DNA from: Christensenella sp. UBA5893
GTDB lineage: Bacteria > Bacillota > Clostridia > Christensenellales > UBA1242
Reading direction: 5' to 3'
Assembly: GCA_002431905.1 (NCBI GenBank)
Contig: DJER01000030.1
Location: 1-14,367, forward strand
DNA length: 14,367 nt
Each line of letters begins with the position of its first letter. Positions within the stretch are counted from its first letter, which is position 1. Below are positions 1 to 8,178 of this stretch, piece after piece. The notes under the pieces were generated by a model. That model was given only the letters and a program-made list of their open reading frames with translations, did not search any database and was not told where the DNA came from. The translations under genes were made by a program, and so were the position numbers.

Positions 1-321
1 GAATGTGAAAGTAGTGCAGTAATAAGAGAAAGAGTAAACAAAGCAAAAGAAAAGCAACTAAAAAGATTTAAAGGCACAAAAGTGTATTCAAACGCAAAAA
101 TGAATGTAGTTCAAACAAAAAAATATTGCGCATTAAGTGAAGATGCAAGACAAATTTTGCAACTCGCTTTTGAAAAGTTGAATTTATCTGCAAGAGCACA
201 TGATAGGATATTAAAGGTTGCCAGAACAATTGCGGACCTTGCCGGCAAAGAGAATATTTTGCCAGAGCACATTGCAGAAGCGATACAATATCGCTCGCTT
301 GATAGGAAATATTTGATTTAA
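1..321 (+). CDS. comM: ComM/YifB-family Mg-chelatase-like AAA ATPase, C-terminal fragment
   Basis: This is the last 106 residues of a YifB/ComM-type AAA+ ATPase; the reading frame is open to the left edge, so the ATPase core lies outside the window. What remains is the Mg_chelatase_C domain. It starts with ECESSAVIRERVNKAKEKQ and a following RF, the family's conserved arginine-rich helix. It continues with LSARAHDRILKVARTIADL and ends with HIAEAIQYRSLDR, a characteristic C-terminal signature. Family knowledge: ComM is a hexameric helicase that promotes branch migration during natural transformation in some bacteria; in others its role is unknown. The stop codon overlaps the dprA start by one base (TAATG), so the two are very likely co-translated, which also fits a DNA-uptake or recombination role. 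A GTG at 82 could be mistaken for a start but lies in the middle of the conserved domain. Confidence 0.93.
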   Translation, partial: ECESSAVIRERVNKAKEKQLKRFKGTKVYSNAKMNVVQTKKYCALSEDARQILQLAFEKLNLSARAHDRILKVARTIADLAGKENILPEHIAEAIQYRSLDRKYLI

Positions 322-1397
322 TGATAACAAACAAAAACAAAGCATACATATTTTTATCGTCACTAGACTTGTCATACAAAAAGTTTAGTGATATTGTTTC
401 GCACTATTCTTGCGTTGACGAAGTTTTAACTGCAATTGACAGCGCCGAAAGTTTTATAGTTCAAGAGTTTGAACAAAAATTTGACACTATTCAAAGAATG
501 TTAAACGATTTTTCTTTTCAAACATTTGAAGATTACCTAAAAACAAATAATGTTGGATATGTGACAATTGAAGACGATAACTATCCACAAAAATTGATAC
601 AACTCGACCAGCCACCATTTATTTTGTACTACAAAGGGAATCTTGACCTTGTGAACACACCTTGCATTGCAATGGTAGGGACACGAAAGCCATCTTTCTA
701 TGGCCAAGATGTAACCGAAAAGTTTGCAAAAGGTCTAACAGAAAATGGTTTTACCATTGTAAGTGGACTTGCACTTGGTGTTGACAAAATATCTCACGAA
801 ACATGTTTAAAATATGGTGGAAATACAATTGCAGTTCTTGGCAATGGTTTTGAGCATATGTATCCAGCAATGAATGTAAATTTGTCAAAAGAGATTGCAC
901 AAAAGGGTTTGCTACTCACAGAATATTATCCATCATTTCAGGCAACAAGTTATTCCTTTCCCGCAAGAAACAGAATAATTGCCGCATTAAGCAAGGGAGT
1001 GCTTGTAACTGAAGCGGGCGAAAAAAGTGGTGCATTATACACAAAAGACTTTGCTTTGGAGCTTGGCAGAGATGTTTTTAGCATTCCGGGGAATATCAAT
1101 AACATAAACAGCAAAGGAACAAACAATATAATCAAAAGTGGTCATGGTGCGTGTGTGACTTGTGTTGAAGATATCCTAAATAGTTATGGAGTGACTGCAA
1201 AGTCCAAAAAGGAAAAGAAAATTCAACTCAATTTTGACGAACAACGCATTTATGACTACTTGACAATTGGCGAAAGAAGCTTTGATGATTTACAAATTTA
1301 TACAAATCTTTCTGTACAAAATTTGAATACTTGTTTGACAACTATGCAAATTCGTGGAATAATAAAAAAATTGCCAGGGAATTATTATTCAGTTTAG
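321..1397 (+). CDS. dprA: DNA-processing protein DprA (Smf)
   Basis: DprA binds single-stranded DNA taken up by the cell and loads RecA on it during transformation. The 358-residue product has an N-terminal helical region (about 1-100), a Rossmann-like core (about 105-290) and a C-terminal winged-helix domain (about 305-358). Diagnostic motifs are MVGTRKPS (118-125), SGLALGVD (148-155; the family usually has SGLA.GID), FPARNRIIAALS (213-224), and SKGTN followed by IKSG (264-273). Length is normal for the family. The start is chosen because its ATG overlaps the TAA of the upstream ATPase gene; there is only a weak AGGAAAT about 10 bases upstream, so translation probably depends on coupling. 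topA follows after 8 bases. Presence of dprA next to a comM-like gene suggests at least a remnant of natural competence, but dprA is widespread in non-competent species as well. Confidence 0.97.
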   Translation: MITNKNKAYIFLSSLDLSYKKFSDIVSHYSCVDEVLTAIDSAESFIVQEFEQKFDTIQRMLNDFSFQTFEDYLKTNNVGYVTIEDDNYPQKLIQLDQPPFILYYKGNLDLVNTPCIAMVGTRKPSFYGQDVTEKFAKGLTENGFTIVSGLALGVDKISHETCLKYGGNTIAVLGNGFEHMYPAMNVNLSKEIAQKGLLLTEYYPSFQATSYSFPARNRIIAALSKGVLVTEAGEKSGALYTKDFALELGRDVFSIPGNINNINSKGTNNIIKSGHGACVTCVEDILNSYGVTAKSKKEKKIQLNFDEQRIYDYLTIGERSFDDLQIYTNLSVQNLNTCLTTMQIRGIIKKLPGNYYSV

Positions 1398-1405
1398 GAG
1401 GACAA

Positions 1406-3478
1406 ATGAAACTTGTTGTAATCGAATCTCCAGGAAAAAGAGAAACATTGCAAAAATATTTGGGAAAAGACTATCTTGTTGTTTCTTCAAAGGGGCACGT
1501 AAGAGATTTGCCAAAAAATTCTTTTAGTGTTGACCTTAACAATAACTATGAACCAAGATATGAGATTTTGCCAGATAAAAAAAGTGTTATAGATGATATA
1601 AAGAAAAAAGCCGAAAAGTGTGATGGTATTTTGCTCGCAACCGACCCCGATAGAGAAGGGGAAGCAATCGCTTGGCACTTGGCATATTGCTTGGGAATTG
1701 ACCCAAATTCAAAATGTCGTATTGTGTTTAACGAAATTAGCAAGTCTGCAGTTGAAAAGGCGTTGACATGCCCAAGAGCAATTGACCTAAACTTGGTTGA
1801 TGCTCAACAAGCAAGAAGAATACTTGATAGAATTATGGGATACAAACTATCCCCAATTTTGTGCAAGAAAATTCAACCAAAACTCAGTGCAGGTCGTGTT
1901 CAGTCAGTTTGTTTAAGACTTGTTGTTGACAGAGAAAAAGAAATTGAAAACTTTAAACCAGAAGAGTATTGGAACCTTAGTGCAATTCTAAAAAAGAACA
2001 GTTCTCAATTTAAGTCAGCGTTACTATCTTTTAAGGGTAAAAAAATAAAACTCTCAAACAAGGGTGAAGTTGATGAAGTTTTAGAAGATTTAAAAGATTC
2101 AAGCTATATAGTTCAAGATATAAAGAAATCAAGAACAAAATCAAAAGCACCAGCACCTTTTACAACAAGTACAATGCAACAAGACGCTTTGAACAAGTTG
2201 AATATGTCGTTAAAACGTACAACAAGTGCTGCTCAACAGTTGTATGAAGGCATTGACTTGCCGGGCGAAGGTAAAATTGCGTTTATCACATATATAAGAA
2301 CCGATAGTGTAAGAATTAGTGAAGGTGCTTTGGCAATGGCAAGAGATTTTATTTCCAGCAAATATGGTAATGAATATTTGCCAGAAAAGCCAAACATTTT
2401 CCATGTAAAAGAAAATGCTCAAGATGCTCACGAAGCCATAAGACCAATTTCTCTTGCTCGTGATCCAGAAAGCATAAAAAACATTGCACCAAGTGATGCA
2501 TACAAGCTATACAAACTCATTTATGAAAGATTTGTTGCTTGTCAAATGACAGAAGCAGAATACGATAATGTCACTTGCGAAATAAAATCAAATGATTGTG
2601 TTTTTAAGGCAGTTGGAAAGACTCTTAACTTTGCAGGTTGGACAAGTGTTTACAAAGCATATGACAGCACAAAAGATGACGACAAAGATGAAAAAGACAA
2701 TTCAAAATTGCCAAAAATGGAAGTTGGCGATGTTTTGAACCTTGTTGAACTAAAACCTGAACAAAAATTCACAAAACCACCAGTAAGATACACTGAAGCC
2801 AGTCTAGTAAAAGCAATGGAAGAAAAAGGCATTGGACGTCCTGCAACATATGCACCAACAGTAACAACCATTGCATCTCGTGAATACACCACAAAAGACG
2901 GAAAGTATATCGTCCCAACCGAACTTGGTAAAAGTGTTACAGGATTTTTGGAAAACTATTTCAACAAAATGATAAATGTCAAGTTTACTGCCTATATGGA
3001 AACAAAACTTGATGAAGTTGCCGAAGATGAAGTAAAATGGCAAGATGTTATTGATGCTTTTTGGAAGAGTTTTAAAGAACTTTTAACAAATGCAAACTTT
3101 AATGCGTATGTTTCGCCAAAGAAAGAACCAATCAAAACCGATATAAAGTGTGATAAATGTGGGCACGATATGGTAATAAGGGAAGGTAAATTTGGTAAGT
3201 TCTTGGGATGTTCAAACTTTCCTGCTTGCCATAACATTATGCCATATCAGGACGAATCTTTACCAAAAGGTGTTTGCCCTGAATGTGGAAAAGAGGTTGT
3301 TCAAAGACGTAGCAAAAAAGGTAAAATCTTCTATTCTTGCAGTGGATATCCTGAATGCAACTTTATGAGTTGGGATATCCCAACGGGCGAAAAATGTCCC
3401 GAATGTAAATCACCTTTGGTAAAAAAAGGTCAAAAGGTTGTTTGCTCAAACCCAAATTGTAAATATGTTAAAGAATAA
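1406..3478 (+). CDS. topA: DNA topoisomerase I (type IA)
   Basis: Relaxes negatively supercoiled DNA by cutting one strand through a 5'-phosphotyrosine link. The product has 690 residues. The TOPRIM domain begins at once (MKLVVIESPGK, E7) and carries the metal-binding D80-P-D82-R-E84-GE motif. The active-site tyrosine is Y296 in TYIRTDS, and EKGIGRPATYAP is the conserved motif of the core. The C-terminus (from C582) holds three zinc ribbons of the Cys4 type, beginning CDKC, CPEC and CPEC. The frame is open further upstream to 1331, overlapping dprA, but the ATG at 1406 is chosen because a strong TAGGAGG lies just before it and the protein then starts exactly at the conserved TOPRIM strand. 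The 3' end overlaps trmFO by 14 bases. The dprA-topA-trmFO order is classic for Bacillota. Confidence 0.98.
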   Translation: MKLVVIESPGKRETLQKYLGKDYLVVSSKGHVRDLPKNSFSVDLNNNYEPRYEILPDKKSVIDDIKKKAEKCDGILLATDPDREGEAIAWHLAYCLGIDPNSKCRIVFNEISKSAVEKALTCPRAIDLNLVDAQQARRILDRIMGYKLSPILCKKIQPKLSAGRVQSVCLRLVVDREKEIENFKPEEYWNLSAILKKNSSQFKSALLSFKGKKIKLSNKGEVDEVLEDLKDSSYIVQDIKKSRTKSKAPAPFTTSTMQQDALNKLNMSLKRTTSAAQQLYEGIDLPGEGKIAFITYIRTDSVRISEGALAMARDFISSKYGNEYLPEKPNIFHVKENAQDAHEAIRPISLARDPESIKNIAPSDAYKLYKLIYERFVACQMTEAEYDNVTCEIKSNDCVFKAVGKTLNFAGWTSVYKAYDSTKDDDKDEKDNSKLPKMEVGDVLNLVELKPEQKFTKPPVRYTEASLVKAMEEKGIGRPATYAPTVTTIASREYTTKDGKYIVPTELGKSVTGFLENYFNKMINVKFTAYMETKLDEVAEDEVKWQDVIDAFWKSFKELLTNANFNAYVSPKKEPIKTDIKCDKCGHDMVIREGKFGKFLGCSNFPACHNIMPYQDESLPKGVCPECGKEVVQRRSKKGKIFYSCSGYPECNFMSWDIPTGEKCPECKSPLVKKGQKVVCSNPNCKYVKE

Positions 3479-4775
3479 AGTTGTAAATATAATAGGTGCC
3501 GGACTTGCTGGTTGTGAATCAGCAATGTTTTTGGCATGCAATAATGTTAAAGTAAATTTATATGAAATGAAAAAAGTCAAAAAAACACCCGCACAAAAAA
3601 GCGATTTGTTTGCCGAACTCGTTTGTTCAAATAGTTTAAAAAGCACCGAAAGTTTGTCGGCAAGTGGATTGCTTAAATTGGAACTAAAAGAAATGGGGTG
3701 TTTTTTGCTTGATATAGCCCAAAAATGTGCTGTTCCCGCTGGTAACTCGCTTGCTGTTGATAGAGATAAATTTTCAAAAATGATAACCGATGCAATTTAT
3801 GCCAATAAAAATATTACAGTAATTGACAAAGTTGTAACCGAAATTGATACAACTGTTCCAACAATCATTGCCACAGGTCCACTGTGTGATGATGAACTTT
3901 TTGCCAATTTGCAAAAGCTTATTGGTCAAGATAACTGTTATTTCTATGATGCTATTGCGCCAATTGTAAGTTTGGACAGTGTAGATATGAGTCGTGCTTT
4001 TTGGGGAAGTCGATATGAAAAGGGTGGAAAGGACTACTTGAATTGTTGGCTTTACTATGATGAATACCAAAATTTTGTAAAAGAACTCAAAGAAGCAAAA
4101 ACGGTTGAATTGCATTCTTTTGAAAAATTAAAAGTGTTTGAAGGTTGTATGCCTGTTGAAGTCCTTGCAAAACGTGGCGATAGGTCACTACGTTTTGGAC
4201 CAATGAAACCAGTTGGACTTTCACACCAAGTCAAGGAAGGAAAACCATATGCAATGGTTCAGTTAAGACGTGAAAATGCTGATGGAACAGCACTTAATAT
4301 GGTTGGCTTTCAAACGAACTTGTTATTTGGCGAACAAAAAAGAGTATTTTCACTTATTCCTGCACTAAAAAATGCCGAGTTTTTGAGATATGGCACAATG
4401 CATAGAAACAGTTATATAAATGCACCCAAGTGTCTTAATGAATATTCTCAACTAAAAGATTACAAAAATATTTTTATTGCTGGACAATTAAGCGGGGTTG
4501 AAGGTTATGTTGAAAGTATTGCAAGTGGACTTTATGTTGCACAAAATGTGTTAAGGCTAATAGAAAACAAATCATTAAAAAACGTTAGCAAAAACACTTG
4601 TCTTGGTGCTATTATAGGGTATATAACAAACCCAGCAAATGAAAAGAATTTTGAACCTATGAACGCAAACTATGGGATTTTTGTTTGTGACAAAGATATC
4701 CCAGACAAAAGGTTAAGAAAAGAATATTTTTTAACTCGTTCTATGGAAGAAATAAAAAAGTATATGGAGGACTGA
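3465..4775 (+). CDS. trmFO: Methylenetetrahydrofolate-tRNA-(uracil-5-)-methyltransferase TrmFO
   Basis: Flavoenzyme that methylates U54 in the T-loop of tRNA, using methylenetetrahydrofolate as carbon donor and FAD as reductant. The 436-residue length matches the family. An FAD-binding Rossmann motif (IIGAGLAGCESA) lies at the N-terminus, followed by C54 in LVCSNSLK and C228 in FEGCMPVEV, which align with the two functional cysteines described for TrmFO. RYGTMHRNSYINAP and the glycine-rich IAGQLSGVEGYVES are the other signatures. The start at 3465 is chosen because it places MLKNKVVNIIGAG at the usual N-terminus; the frame is open back to a TTG at 3438 inside topA, which would add nine unsupported residues. 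No clear ribosome binding site precedes 3465, so translation is probably coupled to topA, with which it overlaps by 14 bases. It ends in TGA one base before hslV. Confidence 0.97.
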   Translation: MLKNKVVNIIGAGLAGCESAMFLACNNVKVNLYEMKKVKKTPAQKSDLFAELVCSNSLKSTESLSASGLLKLELKEMGCFLLDIAQKCAVPAGNSLAVDRDKFSKMITDAIYANKNITVIDKVVTEIDTTVPTIIATGPLCDDELFANLQKLIGQDNCYFYDAIAPIVSLDSVDMSRAFWGSRYEKGGKDYLNCWLYYDEYQNFVKELKEAKTVELHSFEKLKVFEGCMPVEVLAKRGDRSLRFGPMKPVGLSHQVKEGKPYAMVQLRRENADGTALNMVGFQTNLLFGEQKRVFSLIPALKNAEFLRYGTMHRNSYINAPKCLNEYSQLKDYKNIFIAGQLSGVEGYVESIASGLYVAQNVLRLIENKSLKNVSKNTCLGAIIGYITNPANEKNFEPMNANYGIFVCDKDIPDKRLRKEYFLTRSMEEIKKYMED

Positions 4776-4776
4776 T

Positions 4777-5316
4777 ATGGAAAGTTTGTTTAAAGGCACA
4801 ACAATATGTGCGGTAAAAAGGGATGGAAAGACCTGTGTTTGTGGTGATGGACAAGTTACAATGGGTCAAAGTGTTGTTTTTAAGAACAATGCAGTAAAGG
4901 TAAGAAGAATATATAACGATAAAGTTGTAATCGGTTTTGCAGGCACTGTTGCCGATGCATTTAGTTTGAGCGAAAGATTTGAAGAAATGCTTAACAAATT
5001 TTCTGGAAATCTTATGAAAAGTGCAGTCGAACTTGCTTCACTTTGGAGAATGGATAAGGCATTAAGACAACTTGAAGCAATGATGATTGTTGCTGACCAT
5101 GACCAAATGTTGATTTTGTCTGGAACGGGCGAAGTTATTGAACCACAAGACAATGTTTGTGCAATTGGCAGTGGTGGAAACTATGCACTTGCAGCGGCAA
5201 AAGCACTTATGCAAAATACAAAACTTTCTGCAAAAGAAATTGCAAAAAAATCTATTTTAATCGCAAGCGAAATATGTATTTTTACAAATTCAAACATAGT
5301 TTGTGAAGAAGTTTAG
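4777..5316 (+). CDS. hslV: ATP-dependent protease peptidase subunit HslV (ClpQ)
   Basis: Proteasome-like threonine peptidase forming the double-hexamer chamber of the HslUV protease in the cytosol. The 179-residue sequence matches HslV throughout: TTICAVKRDGK, CGDGQVTMGQ, KVRRIYNDKV, GFAGTVADAF, RQLEAMMIVAD and IGSGGNYALAAAKAL. The presumed catalytic threonine is T8 (MESLFKG|TTI), so the protein appears to carry a seven-residue propeptide as in Bacillus and Staphylococcus homologues, unlike E. coli where Thr directly follows Met. Bacillus subtilis CodW is reported to use an N-terminal serine instead; here S3 is the only serine ahead of TT, so which residue is exposed after processing cannot be decided from sequence. 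A GGAGG at 4766-4770 sits at good distance. hslU follows after 8 bases, the usual pairing. The xerC/codV gene that precedes clpQ in B. subtilis is missing. Confidence 0.97.
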   Translation: MESLFKGTTICAVKRDGKTCVCGDGQVTMGQSVVFKNNAVKVRRIYNDKVVIGFAGTVADAFSLSERFEEMLNKFSGNLMKSAVELASLWRMDKALRQLEAMMIVADHDQMLILSGTGEVIEPQDNVCAIGSGGNYALAAAKALMQNTKLSAKEIAKKSILIASEICIFTNSNIVCEEV

Positions 5317-5324
5317 GAGGATTT

Positions 5325-6632
5325 ATGAGTTTAACACCAAAAGAGATAGTAACAGAATTAGACAAATATATTATCGGCCAAGATGAAGCCAAAAAGGCAG
5401 TTGCAATTGCTCTTCGTAATCGTTACAGAAGAAGTCAATTACCAAAAGAAATTCGTGATGAAATCACTCCAAAAAATATTATTATGAAAGGCCCAACAGG
5501 TGTTGGTAAAACCGAAATTGCAAGACGTCTTGCAAAACTTGTAAAAGCGCCTTTCGTTAAAATTGAAGCAACAAAATACACCGAAGTCGGCTATGTTGGC
5601 AGAGATGTAGAAAGTATGGTTCGTGACTTGGTGTCAGTTTCTGTTAGAATGGTAAAAGACGAAAAGATGCACGAAGTTGAACAAAAAGCAAAAAAAGTTG
5701 TTGATGAAAAATTGGTAAAGGTTATTGCCGAAACTCTTGTAAAAACAAACCCTCAAGAAAATTTGACTGTTGCCGAAATTGAAGAAAACTATAAACAAGG
5801 CAAATACGAAAATCTTACAATCGAAGTTGAAGTAAGCGAAAAATCAGCATCTTTTGATATGATGAATGGTATGGGAATGGGAGAAATCAGCATTGGTGCT
5901 GTTTTTGGTGACATTTTCCCAAACAAAAAGAAAAAGAAGAAAATGACTGTCCTTCACGCAAGAGAAAACCTTATGGAAGAAGAAAGTGAAAAACTTATTG
6001 ATAACGATAACGTAAATAGCGAAGCAATAAGAAGAGCCGAAGAAGAAGGAATAATCTTTATTGATGAAATGGATAAAGTTGTTGGCAAATCTTCACAAAG
6101 TGGCCCAGATGTGTCAAGAGAGGGCGTTCAAAGAGATATTTTGCCAATTGTTGAAGGTTCAACAGTTGCAACAAAATATGGTAATGTGAAAACCGACTTT
6201 ATCTTGTTTATCGCAGCTGGTGCTTTCCATGTTTCAAAAATTGAAGATATGATTCCAGAACTTCAAGGAAGATTCCCAATAAGAGTTGACCTTGACAACT
6301 TGACAAAGCAAGATTTTGTAAAAATTTTGTCAACTCCAAAAAATGCAATAACCTTGCAATATGCAAGTTTGCTTAAGGTTGATAACATTGACCTAAAATT
6401 CACAGATGATGCTCTTGATGAAATTGCAACAATTGCCGAACAGCAGAATGAAAGTTCAGAGAATATTGGAGCAAGAAGGTTGCATACTATAATGGAAAAA
6501 CTCTTGGAAGATGTTTCATTTAATGCAAGTGGCGAATATCCGTTAAGCGAAGTTGTTATTGATAGACCATATGTCATCAAAGTTTTTGGCGAAACAGTAA
6601 AACAAAGAGATTTGAAAAAATATATTTTGTAA
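5325..6632 (+). CDS. hslU: ATP-dependent protease ATPase subunit HslU (ClpY)
   Basis: AAA+ unfoldase that feeds substrates into HslV. The 435-residue protein starts with the HslU signature LTPKEIVTELDKYIIGQDEAK. The Walker A is GPTGVGKT (56-63), the pore loop GYVGRD (89-94), and the Walker B IIFIDEMDK (243-251). Between them lies the inserted I-domain (about 105-235), which includes a Met/Gly-rich stretch (MMNGMGMGE) and a run of lysines (NKKKKKKMT). The sensor/arginine region is ELQGRFPIRVDL and NIGARRLHTIMEKLLEDVSF. The protein ends in RDLKKYIL, the usual C-terminal tail that docks into HslV. A TAGGAGG lies 7 bases before the ATG. No key residue is missing, so the HslUV protease should be functional. 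In B. subtilis the next gene is codY; here it is trxA. Confidence 0.98.
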   Translation: MSLTPKEIVTELDKYIIGQDEAKKAVAIALRNRYRRSQLPKEIRDEITPKNIIMKGPTGVGKTEIARRLAKLVKAPFVKIEATKYTEVGYVGRDVESMVRDLVSVSVRMVKDEKMHEVEQKAKKVVDEKLVKVIAETLVKTNPQENLTVAEIEENYKQGKYENLTIEVEVSEKSASFDMMNGMGMGEISIGAVFGDIFPNKKKKKKMTVLHARENLMEEESEKLIDNDNVNSEAIRRAEEEGIIFIDEMDKVVGKSSQSGPDVSREGVQRDILPIVEGSTVATKYGNVKTDFILFIAAGAFHVSKIEDMIPELQGRFPIRVDLDNLTKQDFVKILSTPKNAITLQYASLLKVDNIDLKFTDDALDEIATIAEQQNESSENIGARRLHTIMEKLLEDVSFNASGEYPLSEVVIDRPYVIKVFGETVKQRDLKKYIL

Positions 6633-6643
6633 GGAGAAATTAT

Positions 6644-6958
6644 ATGGAAATTATAAATAGTGATAATTTTGAAGAAAAGGTAACAAATGCAAGTGGAGTC
6701 GTTCTTGTTGACTTTTTTGCAACTTGGTGCGGACCTTGCAGAATGCTTACACCTGTTTTGGAAGAAGTGAGCGAAGAAACCGATGCCAAAATTTACAAGG
6801 TCGACATTGATAAAAGTGAAGACCTTTCTCGTGAGTATGGAATTATGGTTGTTCCAACAATGATAATATTCAAAGACGGCAAGGAACAAGAAAAATTTTC
6901 TGGCTATATGCAAAAAGAAGATATTCTTGCCAAATTAAACAATTTTTCAAAAAATTGA
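6644..6958 (+). CDS. trxA: Thioredoxin
   Basis: Small cytosolic dithiol oxidoreductase, 104 residues, the canonical thioredoxin length. The active site is WCGPC with C29 and C32, preceded by LVDFFAT. The cis-proline loop is VVPTMIIF with P72, and FKDGKEQEKFSGY matches the C-terminal strand region. All residues needed for disulfide reduction are present. An AAGGAGA precedes the ATG, and only 11 bases separate it from hslU, so it belongs to the hslVU operon. Its usual electron donor, thioredoxin reductase, is not in the window. It ends with TGA at 6956-6958 and is the last gene before a new promoter. The adjacency to a protease operon is unusual compared with Bacillus, but thioredoxins are often found in varied contexts. 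Confidence 0.97.
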   Translation: MEIINSDNFEEKVTNASGVVLVDFFATWCGPCRMLTPVLEEVSEETDAKIYKVDIDKSEDLSREYGIMVVPTMIIFKDGKEQEKFSGYMQKEDILAKLNNFSKN

Positions 6959-6960
6959 TA

Positions 6961-6989
6961 TTGCAAACCATTTTTATTGGTGTTATAAT
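6961..6989 (+). promoter_or_regulatory. Promoter of the nifS-like/nifU-like unit (extended -10)
   Basis: A -35 box TTGCAA (6961-6966) is separated by 17 bases from a perfect -10 box TATAAT (6984-6989). The -10 is extended by TG one base upstream (TGTTATAAT, 6981-6989). The predicted transcript starts near 6996, and an AGGGA ribosome binding site lies at about 7001-7005, before the ATG at 7012. This is the best-formed vegetative promoter in the window, indicating that the downstream pair of degenerate enzymes is expressed independently of the hslVU-trxA operon. Confidence 0.8.
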
Positions 6990-7011
6990 ACAAAAGTAAA
7001 AGGGAAACAAA

Positions 7012-8178
7012 ATGGAAAGAAGAATTTATTTGGATAATGCTTCATCAACAAGTGTTTCAAGCGAAGTTCTTAATGAAATGATGCCTTGCTTTACATCGTT
7101 TTATGGTGAACCAAGCAAGTCACACGCATTTGGAAGAGAAGCAAGTGGTTTGGTTGAAAGATCAAGAGAAAAAATTGCAAAATCAGTAAACGCCAATGCA
7201 AAAGAAGTTTATTTCACTTCTGGTTCAACAGAATCAAATAACTGGGCAATATTGGGTCTTGCAAGAGCAAACAAAAATAAAGGTAATCATATAATCGTTT
7301 CAAAACTTGAAAGCGAAAGCATACTTGCTTGTTGCAAACAACTTGAAAGTGAAGGCTTTGATGTTGACTATATTGATTGCGATGGTGAAGGTCTTGTAAG
7401 TTTGATTGAATTGTTGCACTATATCAAAGATGAAACAATATTGGTTTCAATTTCAGCAGTAAACAAAGACCTTGGAACAATTCAAAATATAAAAACTTTG
7501 GCAAACATCACTCATGACAAAGGTGCAATTTTCCACACTGATGCAAGTATGGCAGTTGGCTTTGTAAAACTTGATGTTGTTGATATGGGCATTGATGCAA
7601 TGACAATGTCAGCAGAAGCAATTCATGGACCAAAAGGCGTTGGTGCTTTGTATGTAAAAAATGGTATACAAATAGAAAAGTTTATGCTTGGTTCAAATGA
7701 AGAATCAGGAATGCGTGCCGGTTCACTTAATGTTCCTGCAATTGTTGGCTTTGGTAAAGCAGTTGAAGTTGCAACTCGTGATATCGTTGTAAACAACCAA
7801 AAACTCAAAGGACTTAGAGATTACTTTGTAAGAAATGTAACCGAAAAGATAGAAAATATAAAGATTAATGGTCACCAATATCAAAAAGCAAACAATATAT
7901 TGAGTTTGTCTTTTGAAATGATTAACAGTGAATCTCTTATGACATTACTTGACCTTAACGGAATTTCAGTTGATGCATCAATAAATGATGATATGACTCC
8001 AAATAACACATTAAAGGCAATTCATTTGGGTGATGAATACATTTATGGAACAATAAGATTCTCTTTTGATAAGTCTATTTCAAAAGATGATGTTGATTAT
8101 GTTATTGACACGCTCACGAAACAAGTTGCAAAACTTAGAGCTATGTCACCTGTAACAAAAACTGGGAGGGCAAAATAA
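7012..8178 (+). CDS. NifS/IscS-like protein lacking the catalytic residues (probable pseudoenzyme)
   Basis: The 388 residues align along their whole length with class-V aminotransferase cysteine desulfurases of the IscS/NifS type: YLDNASST (6-13), EVYFTSGSTESNN (65-77), HIIVSKLE (93-100), ILVSISAVN (143-151), FHTDAS (174-179), HGPKGVGALYV (205-215) and TIRFSFD (347-353). The catalytic apparatus is gone. The motif S-G/A-H-K that carries the PLP lysine (K206 in E. coli IscS) reads S200-A-E-A203. The loop that should carry the catalytic cysteine reads VDASINDD (320-327), and no cysteine occurs after residue 123. The PLP-stacking His after E100 is Ser, the Gln of DATQ is Met180, and VNNE is VNKD; the Asp (D177) remains. 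It therefore should neither bind PLP as a Schiff base nor make persulfide. The frame is intact, with a good promoter and ribosome binding site, and it overlaps the next gene by one base (TAATG). True function unknown. Confidence 0.9.
   Translation: MERRIYLDNASSTSVSSEVLNEMMPCFTSFYGEPSKSHAFGREASGLVERSREKIAKSVNANAKEVYFTSGSTESNNWAILGLARANKNKGNHIIVSKLESESILACCKQLESEGFDVDYIDCDGEGLVSLIELLHYIKDETILVSISAVNKDLGTIQNIKTLANITHDKGAIFHTDASMAVGFVKLDVVDMGIDAMTMSAEAIHGPKGVGALYVKNGIQIEKFMLGSNEESGMRAGSLNVPAIVGFGKAVEVATRDIVVNNQKLKGLRDYFVRNVTEKIENIKINGHQYQKANNILSLSFEMINSESLMTLLDLNGISVDASINDDMTPNNTLKAIHLGDEYIYGTIRFSFDKSISKDDVDYVIDTLTKQVAKLRAMSPVTKTGRAK

Noticed and set aside
1331..1405. Upstream extension of the topA frame into dprA
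   Set aside because: The strong TAGGAGG and the conserved TOPRIM start place the true ATG at 1406.
3438..3464. TTG start for trmFO inside topA
   Set aside because: It adds nine residues ahead of the usual TrmFO N-terminus; the ATG at 3465 fits the family better.
4773..4775. Possible TGA-as-tryptophan code, considered because of the Mollicutes-like composition
   Set aside because: TGA ends trmFO and trxA exactly at the expected family C-termini and tryptophan is encoded by TGG, so the standard code is used.
6940..6957. Inverted repeat CAATTTTT-C-AAAAAATTG at the end of trxA as terminator
   Set aside because: The stem is purely A/T-rich apart from its end, the loop is too small and no T-run follows, so termination is not supported.
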